Shown: positions 9,627-18,670, counted from the first letter of the stretch. The stretch is DNA of 64,000 nt from Paenibacillus hemerocallicola (GCF_006265175.1 NZ_VDCQ01000041.1:1-64000); one strand, 5' to 3'. The notes: generated from the letters alone by a model not told the origin. Numbers and translations: made by a program.

Positions 9627-9642
9627 TACGGCCGCTGCTTAG

Positions 9643-9671
9643 ATCATACGAACCGCTTTGTTCACCAGCAA
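9643..9671 (-). promoter_or_regulatory. Sigma-A promoter for solute-binding gene 1 and the lyase
   Basis: On the leftward strand TTGCTG (9671-9666) and TATGAT (9648-9643) are 17 bases apart. The layout relative to the cre site matches that at 13392-13451. Confidence 0.65.
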
Positions 9672-9712
9672 GCAATTGATCGATCAAAATCCCATTACAG
9701 AGGCCATCGTTC

Positions 9713-9753
9713 AAAAAAAACTGCCGGAGAGCCTGATTGGAGCACTCCGGCAG
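9713..9753 (-). terminator. Rho-independent terminator after the Tat-exported beta-helix gene
   Basis: CTGCCGGAG (9721-9729) and CTCCGGCAG (9745-9753) form a 9-bp stem followed on the leftward strand by eight T residues (A tract 9713-9720). Confidence 0.93.
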
Positions 9754-9838
9754 ATCGGACCGGTCCGTTCAAGCCACCGCTAATGGATCGATTCGGATCA
9801 ACGGAAAAGTGTATTGTTTTGTACGGACGGGTCGGCGA

Positions 9839-11914
9839 TCACGGCCCGACCGGCGTACGAAGCTCGAGCCAGTCCGTCCCCAGTACGTTCGCGCTCCCTG
9901 TCGTCATCTTCCGCCATTCCGCTACGATGTACGGCCCTCCCGTCCCGCTAACCGTCACGGGGTTGACGTTGACCACCACTTTGCCTTTGACCCATTCTCC
10001 GGCGGTCGGCGCGACGATTCCGATATTCAGCTCGCCCGCGGGCTCGTCATAGCCGGACCAGACCGCCGGCGAATATTTGTCGAGGGCATACAAGGAGAAC
10101 GAGCGAATCCGCAGGTCGGCGCTTCCTCTCCAGAACAGCACCCTCACCTTTTTCACCGCTTCGGTTACGGAGAAATACAGATCACCCGGGTTGTCGCTGC
10201 CGGTCGAGTAGCTTCCGCCGAAATAGCCTCGCCAGAAAACGGTCCGGTTTGCATACGTTTTGACATACGGCTCGGGGTTTGTGCCTCCCGGGTGCATCAA
10301 AATTTGCCCGGCGGCATCGTAGCATACGATATGGATTCGGCCCCCGTATCCCGGCTCGCTGTCTTGCTTGACGACGACCCTTTTACATTTCGACGAGTCC
10401 ACGAACACGCCGGGAGCCCCGTACGTCGAACCTTGGACAGCCACATAATCCGCATGCAAACCGAGTTGGTAAGCAGGGTAGACGTCCGCCGTCTGAAACG
10501 AGCCGAAGCCGATGCCCGGAATGTGAACGGCCGTATTCCCGTCGTAATAGCACGCTTTCCGATGGAGCGGCCCGGAGTTATAGATCATGGCGTTGAATTC
10601 GATCAACCGGCCAAGCCGGGACTTCACTTCGGTCGTCGGGTACTGGGATAAATCGTCCGCTCTCACGCTGCCGTATCCGGTTTGCAGTTCGTTGGAATTC
10701 GATTGGTTCAACGTGCGGATCGTAACCGGGCTGTTGCCTTCGTTGCGAATGTCCGTAAAGAAATTGACCGTGCCGTGCTCGATCAGGACCGGCAGCGCCT
10801 CCTGCGGATTCGCCCGGTCCGCGCGCAGCTCGAAGCTCGGTTTGTAGAACACGTTGTTATTATTGTTGATGTAAGTCCCGTCCTGCGACGTAATCCGCAC
10901 GCCGATGCGGCCCTTGCCGGGGTTCGCCGAAGTCGCGCACCAGATCCTTCCGTTCAGAAACACGTTCTCGTTGCACCAGCCGATGCCCCCTCCCGCATCG
11001 CGGTTCGTTAGATCGATCGCGATTTTGTTGCTGGTCAGCGATCCCAGATGGACCTCGTTGTAGACAAAGCCGGCCGATGCGCCGATGCATTGGACGCCGA
11101 TCGTGAAGCCTCTCGCCTCGACGATCTCGATGTCGGAGCTGTAGCTGTTGATCAGCCGGATGCCGACACTATCCTCGCTGAGCCAGTTCCCCTGGACGGC
11201 GCGCTGCACACTCAGCTTCAACGATGTAATCGAATTGATTACCGCCGTTTCGCCTACCTCCAGGCAAACAATATTCGCAGACCCCGTGTAGATAAGCGGA
11301 GCTTCCATCGACACATGAATATTGGCGGGAACGGTCACCGTCGAGTCCACCGCATAGCCCGTTGCGGCCGGGAAATAAAGCGTCGGCTTGCGAACAACCG
11401 GGGCAACCGACTGCGCATAAGCGACCGCAAGCCCTATCGAAGCGGCATCGTTCGTCGTGCCGTCGCCCTTCGCGCCGAACCACTTCACATTGACCGTCCC
11501 GTCCGACATGATCCGCTTGAACCGCCGGCCCGTGCTCGAGACGACGACGGAGCCCGTATCGTCGGACGAGGTCGTGTCGCCCGGATCGTAGTAAAAATGT
11601 CCGTCCTGTCCGGCATCGGTCACATAGTACACGTACCCTTCGGTCGTATCCGGAGTCCCTCTCAATTCCGCCAGCGTAATGTCCCGAACGCAATCGTCGC
11701 AGTGCGGGTCCCCGTTTCCGTAGACGGACTGCCCGACGCTGCCGCTTTGACCGGCCGCCTCCCGTATCCCTCCTGGCAGCAAACCGGCCGCCGCGAACGC
11801 CGCCCCCGTTATGCCGAACGAAGCCAGCAGCTTTCTTCGGGTAAGGATCGCGTTCATCCGCCCCTCGGCTCCCCCTTCTCCCGACTCCGTTCTCACTTCC
11901 GTCATATCGGACAT
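9839..11914 (-). CDS. Tat-exported pectate-lyase-like beta-helix protein
   Basis: A 691-residue protein with a twin-arginine signal: [10 protein letters not shown] at residues 25-34 followed by a hydrophobic stretch [12 protein letters not shown], implying export folded through Tat. Residues about 145-400 look like a right-handed beta-helix of the Pectate_lyase_3/GH28-related type, starting with [18 protein letters not shown], the usual entry turn. The C-terminal 250 residues are beta-rich and unassigned. Catalytic residues could not be picked out, so lyase, hydrolase or pure binding all remain possible. ATG 11914 has GGGAG eight bases upstream. It sits 72 bases after solute-binding gene 2 and is probably its operon partner, which suggests both act on the same glycan. 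Confidence 0.8.
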   Translation of the reverse strand: MSDMTEVRTESGEGGAEGRMNAILTRRKLLASFGITGAAFAAAGLLPGGIREAAGQSGSVGQSVYGNGDPHCDDCVRDITLAELRGTPDTTEGYVYYVTDAGQDGHFYYDPGDTTSSDDTGSVVVSSTGRRFKRIMSDGTVNVKWFGAKGDGTTNDAASIGLAVAYAQSVAPVVRKPTLYFPAATGYAVDSTVTVPANIHVSMEAPLIYTGSANIVCLEVGETAVINSITSLKLSVQRAVQGNWLSEDSVGIRLINSYSSDIEIVEARGFTIGVQCIGASAGFVYNEVHLGSLTSNKIAIDLTNRDAGGGIGWCNENVFLNGRIWCATSANPGKGRIGVRITSQDGTYINNNNNVFYKPSFELRADRANPQEALPVLIEHGTVNFFTDIRNEGNSPVTIRTLNQSNSNELQTGYGSVRADDLSQYPTTEVKSRLGRLIEFNAMIYNSGPLHRKACYYDGNTAVHIPGIGFGSFQTADVYPAYQLGLHADYVAVQGSTYGAPGVFVDSSKCKRVVVKQDSEPGYGGRIHIVCYDAAGQILMHPGGTNPEPYVKTYANRTVFWRGYFGGSYSTGSDNPGDLYFSVTEAVKKVRVLFWRGSADLRIRSFSLYALDKYSPAVWSGYDEPAGELNIGIVAPTAGEWVKGKVVVNVNPVTVSGTGGPYIVAEWRKMTTGSANVLGTDWLELRTPVGP

Positions 11915-11986
11915 GTGTATCGCTCCCTCGACTATGGAATGGACTTGCTAATTGGATCTATCGCATAATCCCGGCCTGCGTGGGCA

Positions 11987-13336
11987 TTACTTGCTTTTCA
12001 ATTCCGCAATTTTTTTGTTCGCAGCTTCCTCCGCTTCCCGCAGCGCCGTGTTGACATCCTTCTGACCGGCTATCACCTTGTTGAAGCCGTTGATCAATTC
12101 CGCCCTGGCCGCGATGTAATATTGATCCTTCATATTCATCTCGCCGTAAACCGGGGGAATGAGCGCCTTCACGTTTTTCCCTTTCAATTCCGGGACGCCG
12201 CTGGCCAGCAGATCGGCATAGCCCACGTTTTGGAGAGGCGGCGTGGCGCCTTCCTTCACAAGCTCGCGCTGCACGTCGTCGGACACGAACTGCGTAATCG
12301 CCGCGAAAGCCTCGTCCCTGAACTTGCTCGTCGCCGAGACCAAATAATAGCGGACGCTCGGCTGCGGCCCTTCCTTCGGATTGCTTTTGAATGAAGGAAA
12401 AGGCGAAATATCCCAGTTCATGTCCCATTTCTCGCTGACCGCTCTAGTACCGGCATCATTGACTCCGATCACGATCGCCACGGACTTTTCTTTGGAAAAC
12501 ATATTGCGCGAGGTCGTCAGGTTCGTCAGCTTGGTCGGCTCGGCAAAGTTCGGGACCATCGAATACAGCGGAACGAGACGGTCGAACACCCGTTTCCAAT
12601 AATCGTTCGACAGCGTCGCTTGCTGCGTCTTCGGATCGACGTATTGGGGCGCTTTCTCGTTCATGTCCAGCATGGCGATAATATCGCCGGCGAAGCCGTA
12701 ATACTGTACGCCTCCGTCCACCCTCGTCAGTCTGCGCGCCGTCTCTTGGATGTCATCCCAGGTCATCTTATCGTTCAAGTAAGGGACGCCGAACTTATCG
12801 AACAAGTCTTTGTTGTAATACAGCGTGTACGAGCTCACTCTTCCGGGCAATCCGAACAGCTTGCCGCCGGTAATATGCTTCATCGAATCGATCGTCACCG
12901 GAAGGAACCGGTTCAAGTCGTAGTTGTACTTCTGCACCAGATCCGAAATGTCCGAATCGAGCCCCACGTCGATAATCGGCTGCACATCCGGGGTCGATAT
13001 GATGATATCGATTGGCGTTTTCGCCGTTACGACATCCTTCAAGGACGTTCCCGTCCCGGGCGCAATAAATTTGAATTTGAAATTCGGATATTTCCGCTGA
13101 ATATACTGCCCTTCCGAGGCCATAAACCCTTCGTAATTGCCGCTCAGCATCGAGTACACCGTAAGCTCGACTTGTTTGTTCGGATCGACCGGCTCGGCCG
13201 CTTTGGCTCCGGCAGGCGCCTTCTGCCCGTCGGCCGACGGGCCCGTCCCGTCCGCGCCTTCCTCTTTGCCGCAAGCCGCCAGCAGCACCAGCGATGCCAT
13301 CGCAGCCGTACCCAGCCAACTCTTTTTGTTTCTCAT
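11987..13336 (-). CDS. ABC transporter solute-binding lipoprotein, copy 2
   Basis: A 449-residue paralogue of the product at 8216-9556, with the same lipobox LLAAC (Cys22), the same order of motifs (ELTVYSMLSGNYEGF, PIDIIISTPDVQP, QYYGFAGDIIAMLDMNEKAP) and the same ending DVNTALREAEEAANKKIAELKSK-type tail. ATG 13336 is chosen over an upstream in-frame start at 13438 because GAGAGGGG precedes it and the lipoprotein signal begins there. It heads the unit containing the Tat-exported beta-helix protein. The pair is best explained by tandem duplication of a whole promoter-cre-gene block, then insertion or divergence of different downstream genes. Confidence 0.92.
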   Translation of the reverse strand: MRNKKSWLGTAAMASLVLLAACGKEEGADGTGPSADGQKAPAGAKAAEPVDPNKQVELTVYSMLSGNYEGFMASEGQYIQRKYPNFKFKFIAPGTGTSLKDVVTAKTPIDIIISTPDVQPIIDVGLDSDISDLVQKYNYDLNRFLPVTIDSMKHITGGKLFGLPGRVSSYTLYYNKDLFDKFGVPYLNDKMTWDDIQETARRLTRVDGGVQYYGFAGDIIAMLDMNEKAPQYVDPKTQQATLSNDYWKRVFDRLVPLYSMVPNFAEPTKLTNLTTSRNMFSKEKSVAIVIGVNDAGTRAVSEKWDMNWDISPFPSFKSNPKEGPQPSVRYYLVSATSKFRDEAFAAITQFVSDDVQRELVKEGATPPLQNVGYADLLASGVPELKGKNVKALIPPVYGEMNMKDQYYIAARAELINGFNKVIAGQKDVNTALREAEEAANKKIAELKSK

Positions 13337-13391
13337 TTTGACTTGCCCCTCTCGGCGATAATAAGTCGGAACCGGTTCATCTCGCTTGTTA

Positions 13392-13405
13392 TGACAGCGT
13401 TTTCT
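13392..13405. promoter_or_regulatory. cre (CcpA) operator for solute-binding gene 2
   Basis: TGACAGCGTTTTCT fits TGWNANCGNTNWCA at 13 of 14 positions and lies 56 bases before the start codon, immediately downstream of the predicted transcription start. Its placement is equivalent to the cre at 9613-9626. Confidence 0.75.
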
Positions 13406-13421
13406 CCCGTTCGCTGCTTCG

Positions 13422-13451
13422 ATTATAGCGGACCGCATTTTCGATCAACAA
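13422..13451 (-). promoter_or_regulatory. Sigma-A promoter for solute-binding gene 2
   Basis: Reading leftward, TTGTTG (13451-13446) and a perfect TATAAT (13427-13422) are separated by 18 bases. Confidence 0.75.
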
Positions 13452-13460
13452 GGAATCCTC

Positions 13461-13561
13461 ATGACCTCGCATAGTATTTTCGTTACCCGTTGTCCCCGTT
13501 TTTGACGGATTGCCGAAATGGTCGAGTACGAGGTCATCAAAGTACTACTATAGGTCATCAA
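13461..13561. promoter_or_regulatory. Candidate operator: AGGTCAT direct repeats 21 bp apart plus an inverted copy
   Basis: AGGTCATCAA occurs at 13531-13540 and again at 13552-13561, an offset of exactly 21 bases (two helical turns), the geometry favoured by AraC-family proteins. A third AGGTCAT is on the other strand at 13467-13461, about ten bases upstream of the -35 of solute-binding gene 2. The bases between the copies do not match, so this is a discrete motif and not a tandem duplication. Binding by the nearby GH31-AraC fusion is an inference. Confidence 0.5.
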
Positions 13562-13731
13562 GCTTGCTTATGCCGGCGAACATTCCAAGCTACCATGGAA
13601 GAAGACTTCCGAACGATACGGCACGTTCGTGTGCGTTCGCGCTCGATAGGTTGCCTTCTACGGACGGAAAGTCGCATATCGTCATAACGCTTTTGGAAGA
13701 CCGGTGAATAAGTCGAACCAGCTGTAAAAAC

Positions 13732-13891
13732 ATGCAGTTATTTTTGAGGAAGAGCGTCCGGTGTCCGTTGCTACTGGAAAAAGTCCAGTTATTTTCGCTT
13801 ATTTTCGACTTTTGGCGGCTTGTGGTCGGTTTTGCTGGAGAATATCCATTTATTTCAGCGGATATCGCTTTATTACAGAAAATAACTGCAT
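13732..13891. repeat. AT-rich inverted repeat of unknown role
   Basis: ATGCAGTTATTTT (13732-13744) is repeated inverted as AAAATAACTGCAT (13879-13891). Related words (CCAGTTATTTTCGC, CCATTTATTTCAGCGG) occur between. The segment is more AT-rich than its surroundings and carries no plausible gene. It may be a dispersed intergenic repeat; it lies between the divergent solute-binding and oxidoreductase genes. Confidence 0.6.
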
Positions 13892-13979
13892 CATTTACAG
13901 GTAGTACCAAGGGGCTGAGTTCCGCAGTCCTTCGATAGTCCTCGCCGGTCGCTACTAACACCAACACGGAGGAATGAAC

Positions 13980-15572
13980 ATGGTACGAGAAATGAACGCC
14001 GACATTGTCATAGTCGGAGGAAGCCTGGGAGGCTGCGCCGCCGCGCTTGCCGCCGCACGTCTGGGCAAGTCGGTGCTGATGACGGAAGAGACGGAATGGA
14101 TCGGCGGGCAGCTGACGAGTCAAGCGGTCCCGCCGGACGAAAACCGGTGGATCGAGCAGTTCGGCTGCACGAAAAGCTATCGGCAGTTCCGCGACGGGGT
14201 CAGGGACTATTACCGCCGCAATTTCCCGCTGACTCCGGAGGCGGCCTCGCTTCCCAACCTGAATCCGGGAAATGCCAAGGTAAGCCGAATCAGCCACGAT
14301 CCGCGCGTCGCCCTGGCGGTGCTGCTCGAGATGCTGGCTCCCTATACGCTTAGCGGCAAGCTCGTCGTCTTGTCCCGCTGCAAGGCGGAGGCGGCGGAAA
14401 TGGACGGGGACCGAATCCGTTCGATCACGGTGAGAAATGCCGTTACGGGAACCGTGGCGGTCGCGACCGCCCCGTATTTTCTGGACGCCACCGATTGCGG
14501 CGAGCTGCTGCCGCTGACGGGGACCGAATATGTCACGGGAGCGGAATCCAAATCGGAAACCGGCGAACGCCACGCCCTCGATGGACCGGCCGATCCGCAA
14601 GACATGCAGGCGATTACGTATTGCTTTGTCGCAGACTATATAGAAGGCGGTCAGCATACGATCGACAAGCCGAACGATTACGAATTTTGGCGTTCGTACC
14701 GTCCCGATTTTTGGCCCGACCAATTTTTAAGCTTCTCGGGTGTCCGGCCTTCGACATTGGAGCACGTACGCTACGATCTGTTCCCCGGAGGGCAAGGACT
14801 GACGTTCTGGGAAGGCTTCTCTCTCATGTCGTACCGGCGTCTGGCCGATAAAAGCAACTTTGCCCCGGGCACTTTCCCGGGAGATGTGACCGTCGTTAAT
14901 TGGCCGCAGAACGATTATTTCCTCGGCTCGATCATCGACGTGGACGAAGCGGAGAAAGCCCGCCATCTCCGGCGGGCCAAGGAGCTGAGCCTTTCGCTGC
15001 TGTACTGGCTGCAAACGGAAGCTCCGCGTCCCGACGGAAAATACGGCTATCCCGGCTTTCGCCTGCGCAATGACGTATTCGGCACGGACGACGGCTTGGC
15101 ATTGTACCCGTATATTCGCGAGTCGAGAAGAATCAAAGCGGAATTTACCATTTTGGAGCAACACGTCAATCCGCTGGATCGACCGGATGGACGGGCCGCC
15201 GTATTCGCCGACTCCGTCGGGATCGGATCTTACGGCATCGATCTTCATCCGAGCACCGGAAACCGCCATTATATCCATTTGGCCTCGCTCCCTTTCCAAA
15301 TTCCGCTCGGCAGCCTGATCCCCGTCCGGATCGACAATCTGCTGCCGGCCTGCAAAAATATCGGAACGACGCATATTACGAACGGCTGCTATCGGCTCCA
15401 TCCCGTGGAGTGGAACATCGGAGAAGCGTCCGGCGCGTTGGCGGCCTTTTGCCTGGAACGCGGCGAATCGCCGCGCGCCGTCCGAAACGATCCGGCGCTG
15501 CTTGCCGACTTCCAAAGCTTGCTTGCGAAGCAGGGCGTCGAGCTCGCCTGGCCCGACTCCGTCGTCGGCTAA
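13980..15572 (+). CDS. FAD-dependent oxidoreductase
   Basis: A 530-residue cytoplasmic flavoprotein. The N-terminal dinucleotide-binding fold shows ADIVIVGGSLGGCAAALAAARLG (first about 25 residues), then a TEETEWIGGQLTSQ segment typical of the FAD_oxidored family found in many glycan-use loci. FLDATDCGELLPLTG (about 165-180) and LLPACKNIGTTHITNGCYRLHP (near the C-terminus) fit this family, whose substrates are mostly undefined. ATG 13980 is preferred to the ATG at 13974 because GGAGG (13968-13972) is then seven bases away instead of one. It faces the solute-binding genes and precedes the GH31-AraC fusion, separated by a possible terminator. A role in oxidising a released sugar is inference from context only. 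Confidence 0.85.
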   Translation: MVREMNADIVIVGGSLGGCAAALAAARLGKSVLMTEETEWIGGQLTSQAVPPDENRWIEQFGCTKSYRQFRDGVRDYYRRNFPLTPEAASLPNLNPGNAKVSRISHDPRVALAVLLEMLAPYTLSGKLVVLSRCKAEAAEMDGDRIRSITVRNAVTGTVAVATAPYFLDATDCGELLPLTGTEYVTGAESKSETGERHALDGPADPQDMQAITYCFVADYIEGGQHTIDKPNDYEFWRSYRPDFWPDQFLSFSGVRPSTLEHVRYDLFPGGQGLTFWEGFSLMSYRRLADKSNFAPGTFPGDVTVVNWPQNDYFLGSIIDVDEAEKARHLRRAKELSLSLLYWLQTEAPRPDGKYGYPGFRLRNDVFGTDDGLALYPYIRESRRIKAEFTILEQHVNPLDRPDGRAAVFADSVGIGSYGIDLHPSTGNRHYIHLASLPFQIPLGSLIPVRIDNLLPACKNIGTTHITNGCYRLHPVEWNIGEASGALAAFCLERGESPRAVRNDPALLADFQSLLAKQGVELAWPDSVVG

Positions 15573-15653
15573 TATCCGCGACGCCAAAGCGGCCCGTCCT
15601 CCTGCTTCTAGCGGACGAATGCGGAACGTTTTCGCCGAAAATACCGTCTGTCC

Positions 15654-15685
15654 AGGCCGATCTGCTCACAGGTCGGCCTTTCCCC
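15654..15685 (+). terminator. Terminator-like hairpin after the FAD oxidoreductase gene
   Basis: AGGCCGATCTG (15654-15664) and CAGGTCGGCCT (15669-15679) form an 11-bp stem with one wobble pair and a four-base loop, followed by a weak TTTCCCC tail. Confidence 0.6.
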
Positions 15686-15784
15686 TATCCGCGACGATCG
15701 CGAAATGTGCTACACTAGTACATATCGCGAGCCCGTCGACTGGCTCTTCGTTCATCGAGAATAAGCGGCAGAGGGGGTATGCGC

Positions 15785-18670
15785 ATGTGCAGCAATCCTG
15801 CTTCCATCACGTTTCAAACCGCATCCGGCTTTTCCATATGCGTCGTACCGGTCGCTTCCCATACGTTTCATATCCGCGTCAACCGGACGGGCCTATTCGA
15901 AGCCCCGTCTCCGCTTACCCGGCTCGGTATCGCGGCCCCTCCCACTTCTCCGGTCAATTGGCATACGGAATATGTCGGAGACGCTTTGCATGTGATCACC
16001 GATGAAGCCGTTCTGCGGCTGGATCGCCAAACCGGAAGCGCATCCTTGTACGATAAATCGGAAAACTTGCTGACCCGGCAAACGAAACCGCCGTACGGCG
16101 GCGGGGCCGACGGCTTCGGAGCGCAGTTCGCGCTGTCTGACTATGAGCGGCTATACGGTTTGGGCGACCAATACGACGTCCCGCTTATGAAAAGAGGTCA
16201 TACCCTTTCCATAAGCTTGCGGAGCAATCGGGTACATGCCCCCGTCCCGCTGCTCCTGTCGAGCAACGGCTGGGCGCTGCTGGTCGATACCGATATCGAG
16301 CACGAGTTCGATGTCGGCCGTTCGTCTCCGGACGAGCTGTGGTTTCACGGAAGACGCGGGGAACTGGCCTACTATTTGATCGCGGGCGGCACCCTTGCGG
16401 AGCTGCTCGGCAAGCACGCCCGGCTGATCGGTCCCTCCGCGATGCTTCCCCTATGGGCGTACGGCTTGAGCTTCATCTGCAACCAGCAAACGACTGCCCG
16501 CGATATGATCGAGGATGCGCTGAAATTCAGACGCGAAGGCATCCCGTGCGACATGATCGGGCTGGAGCCGACCTGGATGGACCGGCCTTTCGACTATGAG
16601 GCTCCCGTGCGGTGGCACCCCGAGAAATTTTACATTCCGCAATGGATGCCGGAAGGCGCTCATACGTTCATGGGCGCGCTGCGGACGATGGGATTCAAGC
16701 TGAGTCTGGGACTTTATTTGCCGGAGAGCCCCCGCCCCGGAACCGGAACCGGCTCGGACGACATCGGCCCGAGCTGGTACGACTATTTGGAGCCGTTTGT
16801 CGCACAAGGGGTGCAGGGCTTTAAGCTGAGCACGAGCGTGCCTGTCCAGGAGCAGGTACACTTGCCGGCCGCCGAAGAGGATGAAGAAGCAGAATCCGCT
16901 TTGACAATTGCCGGAGCGATCGGCAAAATCATTCAGGAGGGGTACGCGAAGCAAACCGGAAAGCGGCCGATCGTCTACACGCCGGTAGGCTACATCGGGG
17001 TGCACAAGTACGCCGCGATGTGGTCGGGAGGCCGGAGACAGCCGCATTTGTCCGTTCTTGGGTTGGGCTTGTCGGGCATTCCGAATATGAGCGTCGATAT
17101 GAATCTGCATAACCCGGCAGGGATCCATTTCGGCTTCTTCCAGCCGTGGTCGAAAGTAAACAGTTGGGCATACTGGCGGCACCCGCTGCTGCTCGATGCG
17201 GACTTGCTCGCCTTATTCAAAACATATGCGAAGCTGCGTTACCGCCTCCTGCCCTATATTTACTCGGCAGCCAGCGTCTCGGCCCGAACGGGACTGCCGA
17301 TCGCGAGAGCGATGCCGCTCGCCTATCCCGACGACGCCGCGGCCGTTCCGCTGCAAAACCAATATATGTTCGGAGATGAACTTCTCGTCGCGGTGTTCAC
17401 CGATCAAGTATACTTGCCGGACGGCGAATGGATCGATTACTGGACCGGCGACAAATATGCCGGACCGGCCCACATTACTTATCGGACGCCTCCTCAAGCC
17501 GGCGGACCGTTGTTCGTGCGCGCCGGAGCGATTATCCCGATGTGGCCGGACGTGGAGCATGCCGGGCAACGGCCGGCGGACCGTATGGAGCTGCACCTGT
17601 ATCCCGGCAGCGACAGGCAATATTCGTTTTATGAGGACGATGGGGGCAGCCTGGGCTATTTGAGCGGTGAATCGGCGGAAACGAGCATCGTCTGCACGCA
17701 GGAACGCGGCGGCTACCGCGTGGAAATTGGGCCTCGCATCGGACATTTTCGCGATATGCCGGAACATCGCGATTGGAACGTGTTCATCCATACGCGCGAC
17801 AAGCCGGCGTCCGTGAAAGTAAACGGGGAGTCGTGGCGCGAAGCGGCGGGAGCCCGCAAAGACCCGGCGCCGTCGCACTGGTCGTTCAACCGCAGAGCCG
17901 GTCTGATCCGGCTGTCGATCCACGAAGCGGCGGCCGGGTCGCCCCGGCCCGCCCGGATGGAGATGATGTATTCCGCCGAGAAGGAAACCCGCCGCTCCGA
18001 GCCGCAGCCCGCCCGGTACGGCGGCAAGCCGGGGAAAACGTCGGGCGAGCTGGAGAAGGAGCTTGAGATCGGGCTGGAAACGGGTGACGAGGCGAAGGCG
18101 TTGTCCGCGCTCGAGCAATGGTGGGAAGTGCGGGCAGCCGGAGACCGTTCGCCGGAAGACATTCGCGAGCATTGGCTGTATCTGAACGGACTGTTCGTAC
18201 GATCCGTAGAGCGCAAAGGAAGAACGCTGGGCGATGTGCTCGGAGAGGACCCGTCGCACCGGTTTCAGCCGGGTCCGGACGCCGGAGCCGGCCAAGCTTA
18301 CGAAGCGCTCGAGCAGATGGCGAAGAGTATCGTGGAGTATGACAACAAGCAGCGCGGGAGGACGAATGAAATCGTTCGCCGGGCGACCGACATCATCGTG
18401 CGGGAATTGGATCAAGAGCTGTCTCTCCAAGCCGTGGCGGACCGGCTTCATCTGAATTCCTCCTACTTGAGCCGAAGGTTCAAGAAAGAAATCGGGATGT
18501 CGTTCTCCGACTATGTGCTGGAAAAAAAGATGGAGCTCGCCAAGGAGCTCCTGCTGATCGGCACGACCGTCAACGCGACGGCGGACCGGACCGGCTTCAA
18601 AGAGGCCAGTTACTTTATTCGCGTATTCCGTAAATATTGGGGAGTCACTCCCGGGGAAATGAAGCCGTGA
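15785..18670 (+). CDS. GH31-fold pseudo-glycosidase fused to AraC-type DNA-binding domain
   Basis: A 961-residue fusion. Residues about 1-215 are the GH31 N-terminal beta-sandwich (YGLGDQYD), 215-520 the catalytic TIM barrel, and 520-740 C-terminal beta domains (GGPLFVRAGAIIPMWP, YPGSDRQYSFYEDDG). About 752-858 is a helical linker like that of YesN response regulators (LEKELEIGLETGDEAKALSALEQ...). Residues 865-961 are an AraC double helix-turn-helix (SLQAVADRLHLNSSYLSRRF and a GFKEASYFIRVFRKYWGVTP second unit). In the GH31 part the nucleophile motif F-K-T-D reads F-K-L-S (Ser349), and the acid/base motif W-G-G-D reads W-S-G-G (413-416) with a local deletion, so catalysis is probably lost. It is most likely a soluble oligosaccharide sensor and regulator of this locus. 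ATG 15785 is favoured over 15779 by spacing from GAGGGGG. The end overlaps the convergent lyase gene by 26 bases. Confidence 0.85.
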   Translation: MCSNPASITFQTASGFSICVVPVASHTFHIRVNRTGLFEAPSPLTRLGIAAPPTSPVNWHTEYVGDALHVITDEAVLRLDRQTGSASLYDKSENLLTRQTKPPYGGGADGFGAQFALSDYERLYGLGDQYDVPLMKRGHTLSISLRSNRVHAPVPLLLSSNGWALLVDTDIEHEFDVGRSSPDELWFHGRRGELAYYLIAGGTLAELLGKHARLIGPSAMLPLWAYGLSFICNQQTTARDMIEDALKFRREGIPCDMIGLEPTWMDRPFDYEAPVRWHPEKFYIPQWMPEGAHTFMGALRTMGFKLSLGLYLPESPRPGTGTGSDDIGPSWYDYLEPFVAQGVQGFKLSTSVPVQEQVHLPAAEEDEEAESALTIAGAIGKIIQEGYAKQTGKRPIVYTPVGYIGVHKYAAMWSGGRRQPHLSVLGLGLSGIPNMSVDMNLHNPAGIHFGFFQPWSKVNSWAYWRHPLLLDADLLALFKTYAKLRYRLLPYIYSAASVSARTGLPIARAMPLAYPDDAAAVPLQNQYMFGDELLVAVFTDQVYLPDGEWIDYWTGDKYAGPAHITYRTPPQAGGPLFVRAGAIIPMWPDVEHAGQRPADRMELHLYPGSDRQYSFYEDDGGSLGYLSGESAETSIVCTQERGGYRVEIGPRIGHFRDMPEHRDWNVFIHTRDKPASVKVNGESWREAAGARKDPAPSHWSFNRRAGLIRLSIHEAAAGSPRPARMEMMYSAEKETRRSEPQPARYGGKPGKTSGELEKELEIGLETGDEAKALSALEQWWEVRAAGDRSPEDIREHWLYLNGLFVRSVERKGRTLGDVLGEDPSHRFQPGPDAGAGQAYEALEQMAKSIVEYDNKQRGRTNEIVRRATDIIVRELDQELSLQAVADRLHLNSSYLSRRFKKEIGMSFSDYVLEKKMELAKELLLIGTTVNATADRTGFKEASYFIRVFRKYWGVTPGEMKP

